Part shown: in pieces, positions 1 to 6,081 of the stretch
How the letters are laid out: each line of letters starts with the position of its first letter
Numbering within the stretch: position 1 is the first letter of the stretch
Assembly: GCA_949286775.1 (NCBI GenBank)
Contig: CASEDW010000109.1
Span: forward strand, 1 to 6,081
Reading direction: 5' to 3'
Length of the DNA: 6,081 nucleotides
Origin: an uncultured Eubacteriales bacterium
GTDB lineage: Bacteria > Bacillota > Clostridia > Lachnospirales > Lachnospiraceae
The notes under the pieces: model-generated
What the model saw: the letters and a program-made list of their open reading frames with translations, nothing else
Told to the model about the DNA's origin: nothing
Database searches by the model: none
Position numbers and translations under genes: made by a program

Positions 1-291
1 CTCTTATTTAACTGCCGATTTTAAGTCCGTTTATCCGACTACCCCGTCTTTAAATTTTTGCACGTTATATCTCATTTGAGTTTTGTTATAATAGCACAAA
101 AATTCACAAGAATATTGTAGCTTTCGCAGCAGTTATCGTCTATTTTATTATACATAACAGATTTGTATTTGCATAATATTACGTTGCAATAATCTATTAT
201 ATAATATTTATATATATTAAGAGCTTGTTATATATTTAACATATGGATCGTTAATGATTTAACACATTGAAGTATTACAGAAAAGCCATAC
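1..291. other. AT-rich intergenic spacer with no supported gene
   Basis: This stretch follows the queA terminator. Stop codons are frequent on both strands. The longest readable pieces are a 25-codon open end on the plus strand from the left edge (stop at 77-79) and a 14-codon minus-strand frame, neither with a ribosome binding site or a recognisable product. I see no tRNA, rRNA, insertion sequence or repeat array. Because it is unusually AT-rich, chance TATAAT-like words are common. The only regulatory candidate I list is a leftward extended -10 near 88-96. Confidence 0.7.
88..96 (-). promoter_or_regulatory. Possible leftward extended -10 promoter element
   Basis: Read on the minus strand this is TGCTATTAT, a TGn motif followed by a hexamer matching TATAAT at five of six positions. 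No good -35 hexamer lies 16-18 bases upstream, which an extended -10 can tolerate. It would start transcription near position 80 and serve a minus-strand gene beyond the left edge. The surrounding sequence is very AT-rich, so a chance match is quite possible. TATAAT also occurs on the plus strand at 87-92, but its nearest TTGCAC is 23 bases away, which is too far. Confidence 0.25.
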
Positions 292-343
292 AAAAAAAGC
301 ACATAACTCTTGTCTGTAATATCCAAACATAGAATTATGTGCT
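292..343 (-). terminator. Intrinsic terminator of the pheST-phosphatase-queA operon
   Basis: It starts 14 nt after the queA stop. On the minus strand, AGCACATAATTCT (343-331) pairs with AGAGTTATGTGCT (310-298) as a 13-bp stem with one G-T wobble. After one bulged A (330), a further 6-bp stem, TGTTTG with CAGACA (329-324 and 316-311), closes a 7-nt loop. Seven T residues follow directly (298-292). This is a textbook Rho-independent terminator for leftward transcription. The other strand lacks a T tract, so it should act in one direction only. Confidence 0.92.
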
Positions 344-357
344 ATATAAATGAGTTC

Positions 358-1383
358 TTAAATTATAATCATAGCGTCGCCAAATGAAAAAAATCTGTAA
401 CGCTCTTTGACGGCTTCCTCATATGCCCTCATGACTTTTTCCTTTCCGGCAAAGGCGGAAACAAGCATGATAAGAGTCGATTCAGGCAGATGGAAATTTG
501 TGATAAGCGCGTCCATAATCTTGAATTTATATCCCGGATAGATAAAAATATCCGTCCATCCGCTCCCGTCTCTCAATATGCCGTTTTCATCGGCTGCCGA
601 TTCGAGGGTTCTGCAGCTTGTCGTGCCGACGCAGATAACTCTGCCGCCGTTTTTCTTTGTATTATTGATCAGTTCGGCCTGTTCCTTTTCAACTACGTAA
701 AACTCCGAATGCATATGATGCTGAGTGACGTCCTCGACCTTAACAGGTCTGAAGGTTCCAAGCCCCACATGAAGAGTGACATGAGCTATGTTCACTCCCT
801 TTGACTTTATTTTTTCCAGCAGTTCATTCGTAAAATGAAGTCCCGCAGTCGGCGCCGCCGCTGAACCGGCTTCTTTAGCGTAAACAGTCTGATATCTGTT
901 TTTGTCTTCGAGTTTATGCGTGATGTACGGCGGAAGCGGCATCTCTCCGAGCCGATCGAGAATCTCTTCAAAAATACCGTCGAATTCAAACCTTATAAGT
1001 CTGTTTCCCTCTTCGACTATATCAATAATCTCGCCCTTAAGAAGACCGTCTCCAAAGATTATCCTGGCTCCTGGTCTGCACTTTTTTCCCGGTCTTACAA
1101 GCACTTCCCATACATCGGCCGTGCGTCTTTTAAGCAGAAGGATTTCAATCAAAGCATGGGTATCCTCCTTTTCGCCGTAAAGTCTCGCAGGAAGAACCTT
1201 AGTATTGTTGATGACAAGACAGTCGCCGGGATTTAAATATTGTATTATATCCGTAAACACTTTATGCTCAATGCTGCCGTCTTTTTTATCAAGATGAAGC
1301 AGCCTCGAAGAGCTTCTGTCAGGAAGCGGATCCTGCGCTATAAGCTCTTCGGGAAGGTCGTAATAAAAATCACTTGTTTTCAT
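358..1383 (-). CDS. queA: S-adenosylmethionine:tRNA ribosyltransferase-isomerase (QueA)
   Basis: Cytosolic enzyme that transfers and isomerises the ribose part of S-adenosylmethionine onto 7-aminomethyl-7-deazaguanine at position 34 of tRNAs with GUN anticodons, giving epoxyqueuosine. The 341-residue product is full length for the family. Family blocks visible in order are the N-terminal DFYYDLPEELIAQ, then AGSAAAPTAGLHFT (172-185), VTLHVGLGTFRPV (202-214), HMHSE (223-227), VGTTSCRTLES (252-262), TNFHLPESTLIML (295-307) and the C-terminal RFFSFGDAM. The open frame extends upstream to a TTG at 1395, but the ATG at 1383 fits better: GGGA lies 6 nt upstream and the protein then begins MKTSDF, as QueA proteins usually do. 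It is the last gene of the operon, 13 nt after the phosphatase stop, and a strong terminator follows. Its usual partner tgt is not in the window. Confidence 0.96.
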   Translation of the reverse strand: MKTSDFYYDLPEELIAQDPLPDRSSSRLLHLDKKDGSIEHKVFTDIIQYLNPGDCLVINNTKVLPARLYGEKEDTHALIEILLLKRRTADVWEVLVRPGKKCRPGARIIFGDGLLKGEIIDIVEEGNRLIRFEFDGIFEEILDRLGEMPLPPYITHKLEDKNRYQTVYAKEAGSAAAPTAGLHFTNELLEKIKSKGVNIAHVTLHVGLGTFRPVKVEDVTQHHMHSEFYVVEKEQAELINNTKKNGGRVICVGTTSCRTLESAADENGILRDGSGWTDIFIYPGYKFKIMDALITNFHLPESTLIMLVSAFAGKEKVMRAYEEAVKERYRFFSFGDAMIII

Positions 1384-1396
1384 ATCTGTTCCCAAC

Positions 1397-2032
1397 TTAG
1401 AAATATTTTAAAGCCAGCGACGGATCGTAAAACAGCAGATCGCTCTCAAGGAGCTTCGGCTTGCCGTCTTCAACCTCTACTATTGAGACTGCACAGTTTT
1501 TAGGAACTCCCGCCTGCCAGAAATCAGACGGATCGTCGTATAAACTGTTGAGAAAAGCTCTGTAAAGACATCCGTGGGTTGCAATCAGAATAGTCTTATC
1601 CTGAAGATCAGGATTTGTACAGTAATCTCTGAACGCCTCGTTCGCTCTTTTAATGACGTCTTTGATGCTCTCTCCACCGGGCATTCCCTCAAAATTCAAA
1701 GGATCTTTCTGAAATTTTTCATATTCGGGAACAGTTATTATATTTCCCGGTTTCACACATGAAACGCCTTCGTATTCTCCGAAATTGATCTCTTTGATTC
1801 TTTCATCAAACGCGATCATAACATCTCTGTTTCCAAGAATAATTTCAGCTGTCATCCTGGCTCTTCTTAAAGGACTTGAAATGCACAGATCAAAGGGCAC
1901 GTCTTTAAGTCCCTCGGCTGTCTCTTTAGCAAGTTTAATTCCTGTATCATTCAACGGAATATCTGACCAGCCCGCAAGCTTTCTTTCCCTGTTCCACTGT
2001 GTCTCTCCATGACGAATAACATATAAGCGCAT
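1397..2032 (-). CDS. Histidine phosphatase superfamily protein (phosphoglycerate mutase-like)
   Basis: Predicted 211-residue soluble phosphatase or mutase that works through a phosphohistidine. The catalytic set is complete: Arg7 and His8 in the N-terminal RHGET motif, Arg56 in SSPLRRA, the probable acid Glu81 in RIKEINFGEYEG, and His153 in LIATHG. No signal peptide or membrane segment is seen. The family covers GpmB, PhoE and CobC-type enzymes that cannot be told apart by these motifs, so the substrate is unknown. Annotation as a glycolytic phosphoglycerate mutase would go too far. The open frame reaches a TTG at 2044, but that TTG overlaps the ribosome binding site itself (TTGGAG). The ATG at 2032, 6 nt after GGAG, gives the standard start MRLYVIRHGET. 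It lies 26 nt after pheT and 13 nt before queA, with no terminator between them, so it is cotranscribed with both. Confidence 0.9.
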   Translation of the reverse strand: MRLYVIRHGETQWNRERKLAGWSDIPLNDTGIKLAKETAEGLKDVPFDLCISSPLRRARMTAEIILGNRDVMIAFDERIKEINFGEYEGVSCVKPGNIITVPEYEKFQKDPLNFEGMPGGESIKDVIKRANEAFRDYCTNPDLQDKTILIATHGCLYRAFLNSLYDDPSDFWQAGVPKNCAVSIVEVEDGKPKLLESDLLFYDPSLALKYF

Positions 2033-2058
2033 GATAAACTCCAAAAATATTTCTTAAA

Positions 2059-4476
2059 TTACTGTCTCAATTCAATTCCAAGATCTGAAAGTCCGTTCAG
2101 GATCTTTTTCATAACCGCACTGATGTCCTGCTCTTCAAGAGTTTTCTCTGCCGAACGGAATGTGCATTTATAAGCCATGGATTTGAATCCCTCCTGGATC
2201 TGCTCTCCTTCGTAAATGTCAAAGAGTTCAACAGACTCAAGGATTTTTCCTCCCCGCTGACGTATAACATTTTCAATATCGGCAGCCTGAACGTCTTTAG
2301 GAACAACCATCGAAAGATCTCTGCTGACTGCCGGGAATTTCGCTATGCCTTTGTATTTTCTGTCAAATGTCGCGAATCCTACTATAGCCGGCATATCTAT
2401 AACGCCTATATATGATCTTCCGCCGATGCCGTAATCTTTCGCCACCTCAGGGTGAACCTCTCCAAGATAACCTACAACCTGTCCTTTATAGATGATGTTA
2501 GCCTGACGTCCCGGATGAAGATAAGGTTTGCCTGCATTCGCGTCGTATTCGACGATTTCATCCATGCCTACCTTTTCAAACAGCTCTTCGATAACGCCCT
2601 TCATATCGAAGAAATCGTATTTTCCATACATTCCGAGAGTAAGCATCATTCTTTCTTCAGGGAGTTCCTTAAGCGGAAGTTCTTTTGCTATATAAATATT
2701 TCCCAGTTCATAGAGCTTAACGTCTTTATTTCTTCTATTGTAATTTGTAGCAAGAGAAGTAAGCATACCGTTTACAGAAAGAGTTCTCATGATAGAGAAA
2801 TCTTCTCCAAGCGGATTCATGATCTCGATCGCCCCTCTTTCAGGAGCGTCTTTGTCAAGTTTCAATCTGTCGAATACCTTCGGGCTTTCAAAAGAATAAG
2901 TATATCCCTGAGAAAATCCGCTGTACTGTACGATTTCTCTGGCTTTCTGCTGAACGCGCAGATCAAACGGGAGTTTTCCTGTGGTAGCTTCTCCCCTTGG
3001 AAGAGTAGTCGGTATATTGTCATATCCGAAAAATCTCGCGACTTCTTCGGCAAGATCGGCCATACAGTGAATATCCTGACGGAAAGTAGGCGCAACTATC
3101 TCATTTGTCGATTCATCAAGCTTAAGCTCAACAGCCGCAAGATATTTGAGCATTTCTTCTTTGGAAAGATCCGTGCCAAGAAGATCATTTATCTTTTCAG
3201 GCTCGAACGGAACTCTTGCTTCTTTTCTCACTTCGGGATAGACATCAACCATTCCGCCGACTACTTCGCCGCATCCAAGCTCTTCAATGAGCTGGCACGC
3301 TCTGTTGATCGCCGCCTCAGCGTTATTAGGATCAAGTCCCTTTTCAAATTTGCCTGAAGCGTCAGTTCTGAGACCGAGGCGTTTCGCTGAAAGACGTATA
3401 TTTGTTCCGTCAAAATTCGCCGCCTCGAATAAAACCGTCTTAACATGGTCGGTGATCATAGAATTTTCTCCGCCCATTATACCGGCAAGTCCTACAGGTT
3501 TTTCGGCGTCGCAGATCATAAGGACATTTTCATCAAGAGTGTGCTCTTTTCCGTCGAGAGTTACAAATTTTTCGCCGTTATCCGCTCTTCTTACTATGAT
3601 TTTGTTTCCTGAAATAGTATCAAGATCATAGGCATGCATAGGCTGCCCGAATTCTTCCATAACATAATTTGTGATATCAACAAGATTGTTGATAGGTCTT
3701 ATGCCGGATGCTGCAAGACGTCTCTGCATCCATTTTGGAGACGGTCCGATTTTAATATTTTTTACGACTCTTGCCGTATATCTCGGGCAAAGCTCTTTGT
3801 CTTCAACTTCCACACTGATGTAATCAGAAGCTTTCTCATCATTTCCTACTGCTTTAACTTCAGGAGGATAAAACTTCTTTCCAAAAGTAGCTGCCGCCTC
3901 TCTGGCGATCCCTACTACGCTGTAGCAGTCTACGCGGTTTGACGTGATCTCATATTCAAATACAACGTCGTCAAGTCCGAGGGCTTTAACTGCGTCGTCT
4001 CCGACTTTTGCGTCATCATCGAAGATATATATTCCGTATTCCGGAGCTTCGGGATACATTTCCCTTGAAGAACCCAGCTCTTCGATAGAGCACATCATAC
4101 CATTCGATTCGATTCCTCTGAGTTTTCCGGCTTTGATCACTATTCCGCCTTCGACCTTTTTGTCGTCATGGCCTGCGGCTACTTTTCCGCCGTCAAGAAC
4201 TACTGCAACTTTCGCTCCTTCAAATACGTTTGGAGCTCCTGTTACTATCTGTATGCTCTCATCTCCGATATTGACCTGGCATATTACAAGTTTATCGGCG
4301 TCAGGGTGCTTCTCTACTTTTGTAACCTGTCCGATAACTATCTTTTCAAGATTCTCATCTAATTTTGTATATCCCTCTACTTTCGTTCCCGAGAGAGTCA
4401 TTGCGTCCATATATTCCTGAGCCGTGCATTCAAGATCAGGAATATAGCTTTTTATCCATTTTAACGAAGTGTTCAT
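2059..4476 (-). CDS. pheT: Phenylalanyl-tRNA synthetase beta subunit
   Basis: Beta chain of the cytosolic (alpha-beta)2 enzyme that charges tRNA-Phe. It contributes tRNA binding and editing of mischarged Tyr-tRNA-Phe. The 805 residues match the usual bacterial length. Domains seen in order are an N-terminal segment, an OB-fold tRNA-binding domain (about 40-150, with KVEKHPDADKL and IVTGAPN), the B3/B4 editing domain (about 213-395, with NNLVDITNYVM and GIMGG), the B5 domain (about 410-475), a catalytic-like core (about 490-690), and a C-terminal ferredoxin-fold anticodon-binding domain (about 712-805, starting KFPAVSRDLSMVV). The ATG start has AGGAG 8 nt upstream. It follows pheS by 37 nt with no terminator, so the two are cotranscribed. 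No frameshift or truncation is visible. A long antisense open frame inside it (2452-3357) is not a gene. Confidence 0.98.
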   Translation of the reverse strand: MNTSLKWIKSYIPDLECTAQEYMDAMTLSGTKVEGYTKLDENLEKIVIGQVTKVEKHPDADKLVICQVNIGDESIQIVTGAPNVFEGAKVAVVLDGGKVAAGHDDKKVEGGIVIKAGKLRGIESNGMMCSIEELGSSREMYPEAPEYGIYIFDDDAKVGDDAVKALGLDDVVFEYEITSNRVDCYSVVGIAREAAATFGKKFYPPEVKAVGNDEKASDYISVEVEDKELCPRYTARVVKNIKIGPSPKWMQRRLAASGIRPINNLVDITNYVMEEFGQPMHAYDLDTISGNKIIVRRADNGEKFVTLDGKEHTLDENVLMICDAEKPVGLAGIMGGENSMITDHVKTVLFEAANFDGTNIRLSAKRLGLRTDASGKFEKGLDPNNAEAAINRACQLIEELGCGEVVGGMVDVYPEVRKEARVPFEPEKINDLLGTDLSKEEMLKYLAAVELKLDESTNEIVAPTFRQDIHCMADLAEEVARFFGYDNIPTTLPRGEATTGKLPFDLRVQQKAREIVQYSGFSQGYTYSFESPKVFDRLKLDKDAPERGAIEIMNPLGEDFSIMRTLSVNGMLTSLATNYNRRNKDVKLYELGNIYIAKELPLKELPEERMMLTLGMYGKYDFFDMKGVIEELFEKVGMDEIVEYDANAGKPYLHPGRQANIIYKGQVVGYLGEVHPEVAKDYGIGGRSYIGVIDMPAIVGFATFDRKYKGIAKFPAVSRDLSMVVPKDVQAADIENVIRQRGGKILESVELFDIYEGEQIQEGFKSMAYKCTFRSAEKTLEEQDISAVMKKILNGLSDLGIELRQ

Positions 4477-4513
4477 TTGTTTTTCTCCTGTTTGAGTTTT
4501 TCCTGCGATTAGA

Positions 4514-5548
4514 TCAGAACTGATTTAAGAATCTGATATCATTTTCATAAAGAAGGCGCATATCGTCTATCTCATATTTTAAGAGCGCGATTCTCTCGAG
4601 TCCTACGCCGAAAGCGAATCCCGTATATTTTTCAGGATCGATTCCGCACATCTCAAATACATGAGGGTGAACCATGCCGCATCCTAATATCTCAATCCAT
4701 CCCTCGCCTTTGCAGAAACGGCATCCTTTTCCGCCGCATTTAAAGCAGCTTACGTCCATCTCAGCCGACGGCTCTGTGAACGGGAAATGATGAGGACGGA
4801 ATTTCGTCTTTATATCAGAACCGAAAAGTTCGCGGGCAAACTCCTGAAGCGTTCCTTTAAGATCCGCAAATGTGATATGTTCATCCACGACAAGTCCCTC
4901 TATCTGATGGAAGGACGGCGAATGGGTAGCGTCTACCTCGTCAGAACGGAATACTCGTCCCGGAGAGATCATTCGGATAGGGAGTTTTCCTTTTTCCATT
5001 TCACGCGCCTGAGCCGGAGAAGTCTGAGTACGAAGCACGATATCTGAATTGATATAAAACGTATCCTGCTCATCTTTCGCCGGATGATTAGCCGGAATAT
5101 TGAGTTTTTCAAAGTTATAGAGGTCGTACTCGATTTCAGGGCCTTCTACCACTTCGTAACCCATTCCGATGAAAATACGCTCAACTTCTTCAAGGGCGAT
5201 AGTATTCGGATGACTGTGTCCGATATTATATTTTCTCGCCGGAAGCGTTACGTCTATCTTTTCTGCCGCGAGTTTTACCTCCATCTGGGCTTTTTCAAGA
5301 CGTGTCTTTACCGTATCAAGAGCAGTCTCAATCTTTGCTCTCGTATCATTTACAAGCTGTCCCACTGCCGGTCTGTCTTCCGGCGCGACGTCTTTCATTC
5401 CCTTAAGAACTGCTGTAAGTTCACCTTTTTTTCCAAGAACTTTGACGCGGATTTCGTTGATTATATCCATGTCTTTAGCTGCTTTTATGCTTTCCTGCGC
5501 TTTTTCAAGGATACTTTCAAGCTTTGTTTTGATTTCGTTATTAATCAC
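4514..5548 (-). CDS. pheS: Phenylalanyl-tRNA synthetase alpha subunit
   Basis: Catalytic chain of phenylalanyl-tRNA synthetase, a class II enzyme that activates phenylalanine with ATP and transfers it to tRNA-Phe. The 344 residues are normal for the family. An N-terminal helical, probably coiled-coil tRNA-binding arm (about 1-95) is followed by HPAKDEQDTFYI (155-166), LRTQTSPAQAR (172-182), motif 2 with FRSDEVDATHSPSFHQIEG (200-218), and motif 3 GVGLERIALLKY (314-325). Ala312 in GFAFG corresponds to the specificity-pocket alanine at 294 in E. coli PheS. Cys268, 271, 276 and 279 (CFKCGGKGCRFC) look like a metal-binding knuckle, but this is inferred and such a cluster occurs in many PheS proteins. 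The start codon is GTG, with GGAGG 9 nt upstream, and no in-frame ATG fits better. It is the first gene of the operon. Confidence 0.98.
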   Translation of the reverse strand: MINNEIKTKLESILEKAQESIKAAKDMDIINEIRVKVLGKKGELTAVLKGMKDVAPEDRPAVGQLVNDTRAKIETALDTVKTRLEKAQMEVKLAAEKIDVTLPARKYNIGHSHPNTIALEEVERIFIGMGYEVVEGPEIEYDLYNFEKLNIPANHPAKDEQDTFYINSDIVLRTQTSPAQAREMEKGKLPIRMISPGRVFRSDEVDATHSPSFHQIEGLVVDEHITFADLKGTLQEFARELFGSDIKTKFRPHHFPFTEPSAEMDVSCFKCGGKGCRFCKGEGWIEILGCGMVHPHVFEMCGIDPEKYTGFAFGVGLERIALLKYEIDDMRLLYENDIRFLNQF

Positions 5549-5557
5549 TTTTTGGTT

Positions 5558-5562
5558 CCTCC
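5558..5562 (-). promoter_or_regulatory. Ribosome binding site of pheS, fixing a GTG start
   Basis: Minus-strand GGAGG sits 9 nt before the GTG at 5548. It is the strongest Shine-Dalgarno match in the operon, and it decides the start of a gene that lacks an ATG at its N-terminus. Confidence 0.8.
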
Positions 5563-5622
5563 GAATTTATTTAAGTATGCCGAAAATCAGCGTATGGTCT
5601 TTACTGTATACCAACATCAAAG

Positions 5623-5653
5623 TTTATATTTTTAATTTGTGTCCATTTGTCCC
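5623..5653 (-). promoter_or_regulatory. Possible pheST operon promoter
   Basis: The 6S terminator upstream implies that pheST needs its own promoter between about 5711 and 5563. The best -10 I find is TATAAA (5628-5623 on the minus strand). Its best -35 partner is GGGACA (5653-5648), with a long 19-nt spacer, so the match is weak. It would give a 5' leader of roughly 65-70 nt. An alternative is the extended -10-like TGGTATACA about 20 nt downstream. The -35 half overlaps a tandem repeat at 5635-5653. Confidence 0.25.
5635..5653. repeat. Two-copy tandem direct repeat in the pheST leader
   Basis: On the plus strand ATTTGTGTCC is followed at once by ATTTGTCCC, two near-identical units of 10 and 9 bases. 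The repeat lies upstream of pheS and over the possible -35 region. It could be a regulator site or slipped-strand noise, and nothing in the window favours either. Confidence 0.4.
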
Positions 5654-5711
5654 TTGACTCATCACCTTAAAAATGCAAATTTTGATCTTGGAACACAGTT
5701 ATACCCATAAA

Positions 5712-5750
5712 CGCAACAAAAGAGCTGTCTCCTTTTTAAGGATAAAGCTC
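5712..5750 (-). terminator. Intrinsic terminator after the 6S RNA
   Basis: On the minus strand, GAGCT (5750-5746) pairs with AGCTC (5726-5722). Inside this stem, TCCTT pairs with AAGGA around a short A-rich loop, with 3-nt internal loops between the two stems. The run TTTTGTTGCGTTT follows. It lies just after the closing stem of the 6S RNA, so it most likely sets the 3' end of the primary transcript and separates it from pheST. Confidence 0.75.
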
Positions 5751-5754
5751 GTTT

Positions 5755-5939
5755 AAAATCCCAGAGTGCCGTTCCTTGTATTTTGACTCCTAGCAGCGCT
5801 AGGTGGGTTAATACCGCAAGCACTTTCTCTGCCTTCCACTCAAAGGAGGCCCGACATCAAGAATGCTGATTATAGGTATCCCTATTTAAAGTAAATGTAG
5901 GTTCAAAATAACATGGTTATCGAACACCCCAGGAGAAAT
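5755..5939 (-). ncRNA. ssrS: 6S RNA (SsrS), regulator of housekeeping RNA polymerase
   Basis: 6S RNA binds the housekeeping sigma holoenzyme as an open-promoter mimic and serves as a template for short pRNAs. On the minus strand UCCUGGGGUG (5934-5925) pairs with CACUCUGGGA (5768-5759), continued by UUC with GAA. UAUUUUGA (5910-5903) pairs with UCAAAAUA (5786-5779). Beyond a large central bubble, GGG and AUACC (5882-5875) pair with GGUAU and CCC (5815-5805), and AGCAUU pairs with AGUGCU. The apical hairpin is GCCUCC with GGAAGGC (5850-5831). The 3' side of the bubble holds a small hairpin, CCUAGC-GCU-GCUAGG (5803-5789). A rod of about 185 nt with a central bubble is the 6S architecture. The 5' end AUUUCUCCUGGGGUGUUCG closely resembles E. 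coli 6S (AUUUCUCUGAGAUGUUCG). Exact ends are inferred. Confidence 0.85.
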
Positions 5940-5944
5940 TTTAA

Positions 5945-5972
5945 ATTAAACTGATGCTCAAAACGCTCTTAA
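5945..5972 (-). promoter_or_regulatory. Probable sigma-A type promoter of the 6S RNA
   Basis: On the minus strand TTAAGA (5972-5967, four of six matches to TTGACA) is separated by 16 nt from TTTAAT (5950-5945, five of six matches to TATAAT). The predicted start near 5939-5937 coincides with the first bases of the folded RNA. The promoter sits entirely in the gap after the aldolase stop codon. No terminator is visible in that gap, so some 6S precursor could also come from aldolase read-through. Confidence 0.45.
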
Positions 5973-5976
5973 TAAA

Positions 5977-6081
5977 TCAAGCTTTTCCAGCTGATCCAAG
6001 AACATTCTGAATCTTGTGAGCAACCATCTCTTTAACAGCCTGACGTGCAGGTTTAAGATACTGACGAGGATCAAAGTGATC
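5977..6081 (-). CDS. fba: Class II fructose-bisphosphate aldolase, C-terminal end (partial)
   Basis: Only the last 34 codons and a TGA stop are in the window; the rest lies beyond the right edge. The tail contains FDPRQYLKPARQAVKEM (residues 3-19 of the fragment) and ends NVLGSAGKA. This is the characteristic C-terminal helix and tail of zinc-dependent class II fructose-1,6-bisphosphate aldolases, which split fructose-1,6-bisphosphate into glyceraldehyde-3-phosphate and dihydroxyacetone phosphate in glycolysis. The catalytic and zinc-binding residues lie outside the window and cannot be checked. No terminator is seen between its stop and the 6S RNA. The assignment rests on a short segment but the motif is distinctive. 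Confidence 0.82.
   Translation of the reverse strand, partial: DHFDPRQYLKPARQAVKEMVAHKIQNVLGSAGKA

Noticed and set aside
1..60. tRNA-like fragment on the minus strand (GGACTTAAAATC resembles a Leu-TAA anticodon loop)
   Set aside because: The flanks do not form a 5-bp anticodon stem, the distance to a possible acceptor stem is about nine bases too short, and no T arm is present.
2..79. Open plus-strand frame running in from the left edge to TGA
   Set aside because: It has only 25 codons, no recognisable C-terminus and unremarkable composition. Chance explains it.
2452..3357. 301-codon open frame on the plus strand, antisense to pheT
   Set aside because: It lies wholly inside the well-supported pheT gene and resembles no protein I recognise. 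Long antisense frames arise by chance opposite a biased coding sequence.
5084..5635. 183-codon open frame on the plus strand, antisense to pheS and its leader
   Set aside because: It is Phe-, Ser- and Arg-rich in the manner of a reverse-frame shadow, has no plausible product, and overlaps the real pheS.
5627..5668. 12-codon frame in the pheS leader (ATG followed by SQGTNGHKLKI), possible leader peptide
   Set aside because: It contains no Phe codons, its ribosome binding site is too close to the ATG, and no attenuator hairpin follows.
5755..5939. Alternative reading of the structured RNA as SRP RNA, tmRNA or RNase P RNA
   Set aside because: The hallmark sequences of those RNAs (SRP apical GGAA helix motif, tmRNA alanine acceptor end, RNase P conserved core) are absent. 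The rod with a central bubble and the closing stem match 6S RNA.
1..6081. Mobile element, CRISPR array, defence system or other novel module
   Set aside because: No transposase, integrase, terminal inverted repeats, spaced direct repeats or unfamiliar genes are present. All coding space is housekeeping.

Overview
The window looks like an ordinary chromosomal housekeeping stretch from a low-to-moderate GC member of the Clostridia. The style of PheT and of the aldolase tail suggests the Lachnospiraceae or a close relative. That placement rests on protein resemblance from memory plus AT-rich spacers, GGAGG-type ribosome binding sites and Gram-positive style terminators. It has not been checked by a search. 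Every gene I can support lies on the minus strand, so transcription runs from the right edge (6081) to the left (1).

Right end (about 5712-6081): the last 34 codons of a class II fructose-bisphosphate aldolase enter from outside the window. About 40 bases after its stop begins a structured RNA of about 185 nt that I identify as 6S RNA (ssrS). It has its own promoter-like sequence and ends in an intrinsic terminator. 6S RNA binds the housekeeping RNA polymerase holoenzyme and mimics an open promoter.

Middle and left (about 292-5653): a short leader of about 160 nt precedes a four-gene minus-strand operon. The genes are pheS and pheT (the two subunits of phenylalanyl-tRNA synthetase), a histidine-phosphatase-superfamily enzyme of unknown substrate, and queA (queuosine biosynthesis in tRNA). 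Gaps between the genes are 37, 26 and 13 nt, counted with the starts chosen here, and none contains a terminator. A strong 19-bp bulged hairpin followed by seven T residues closes the operon just after queA. Two of the four longest open frames begin at upstream TTG codons that should be rejected in favour of ATG starts with well-placed ribosome binding sites (phosphatase at 2032, queA at 1383). pheS uses GTG.

Far left (1-291): AT-rich spacer with no credible gene. It may hold a leftward promoter for a gene beyond the window.

The common theme is tRNA function (charging of tRNA-Phe and queuosine modification of GUN-anticodon tRNAs), beside a global RNA regulator of transcription and a glycolytic gene. 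I found no mobile element, CRISPR array, defence system or other exotic module. The most interesting points are the 6S RNA and its placement, and the lack of a T-box in the pheST leader.
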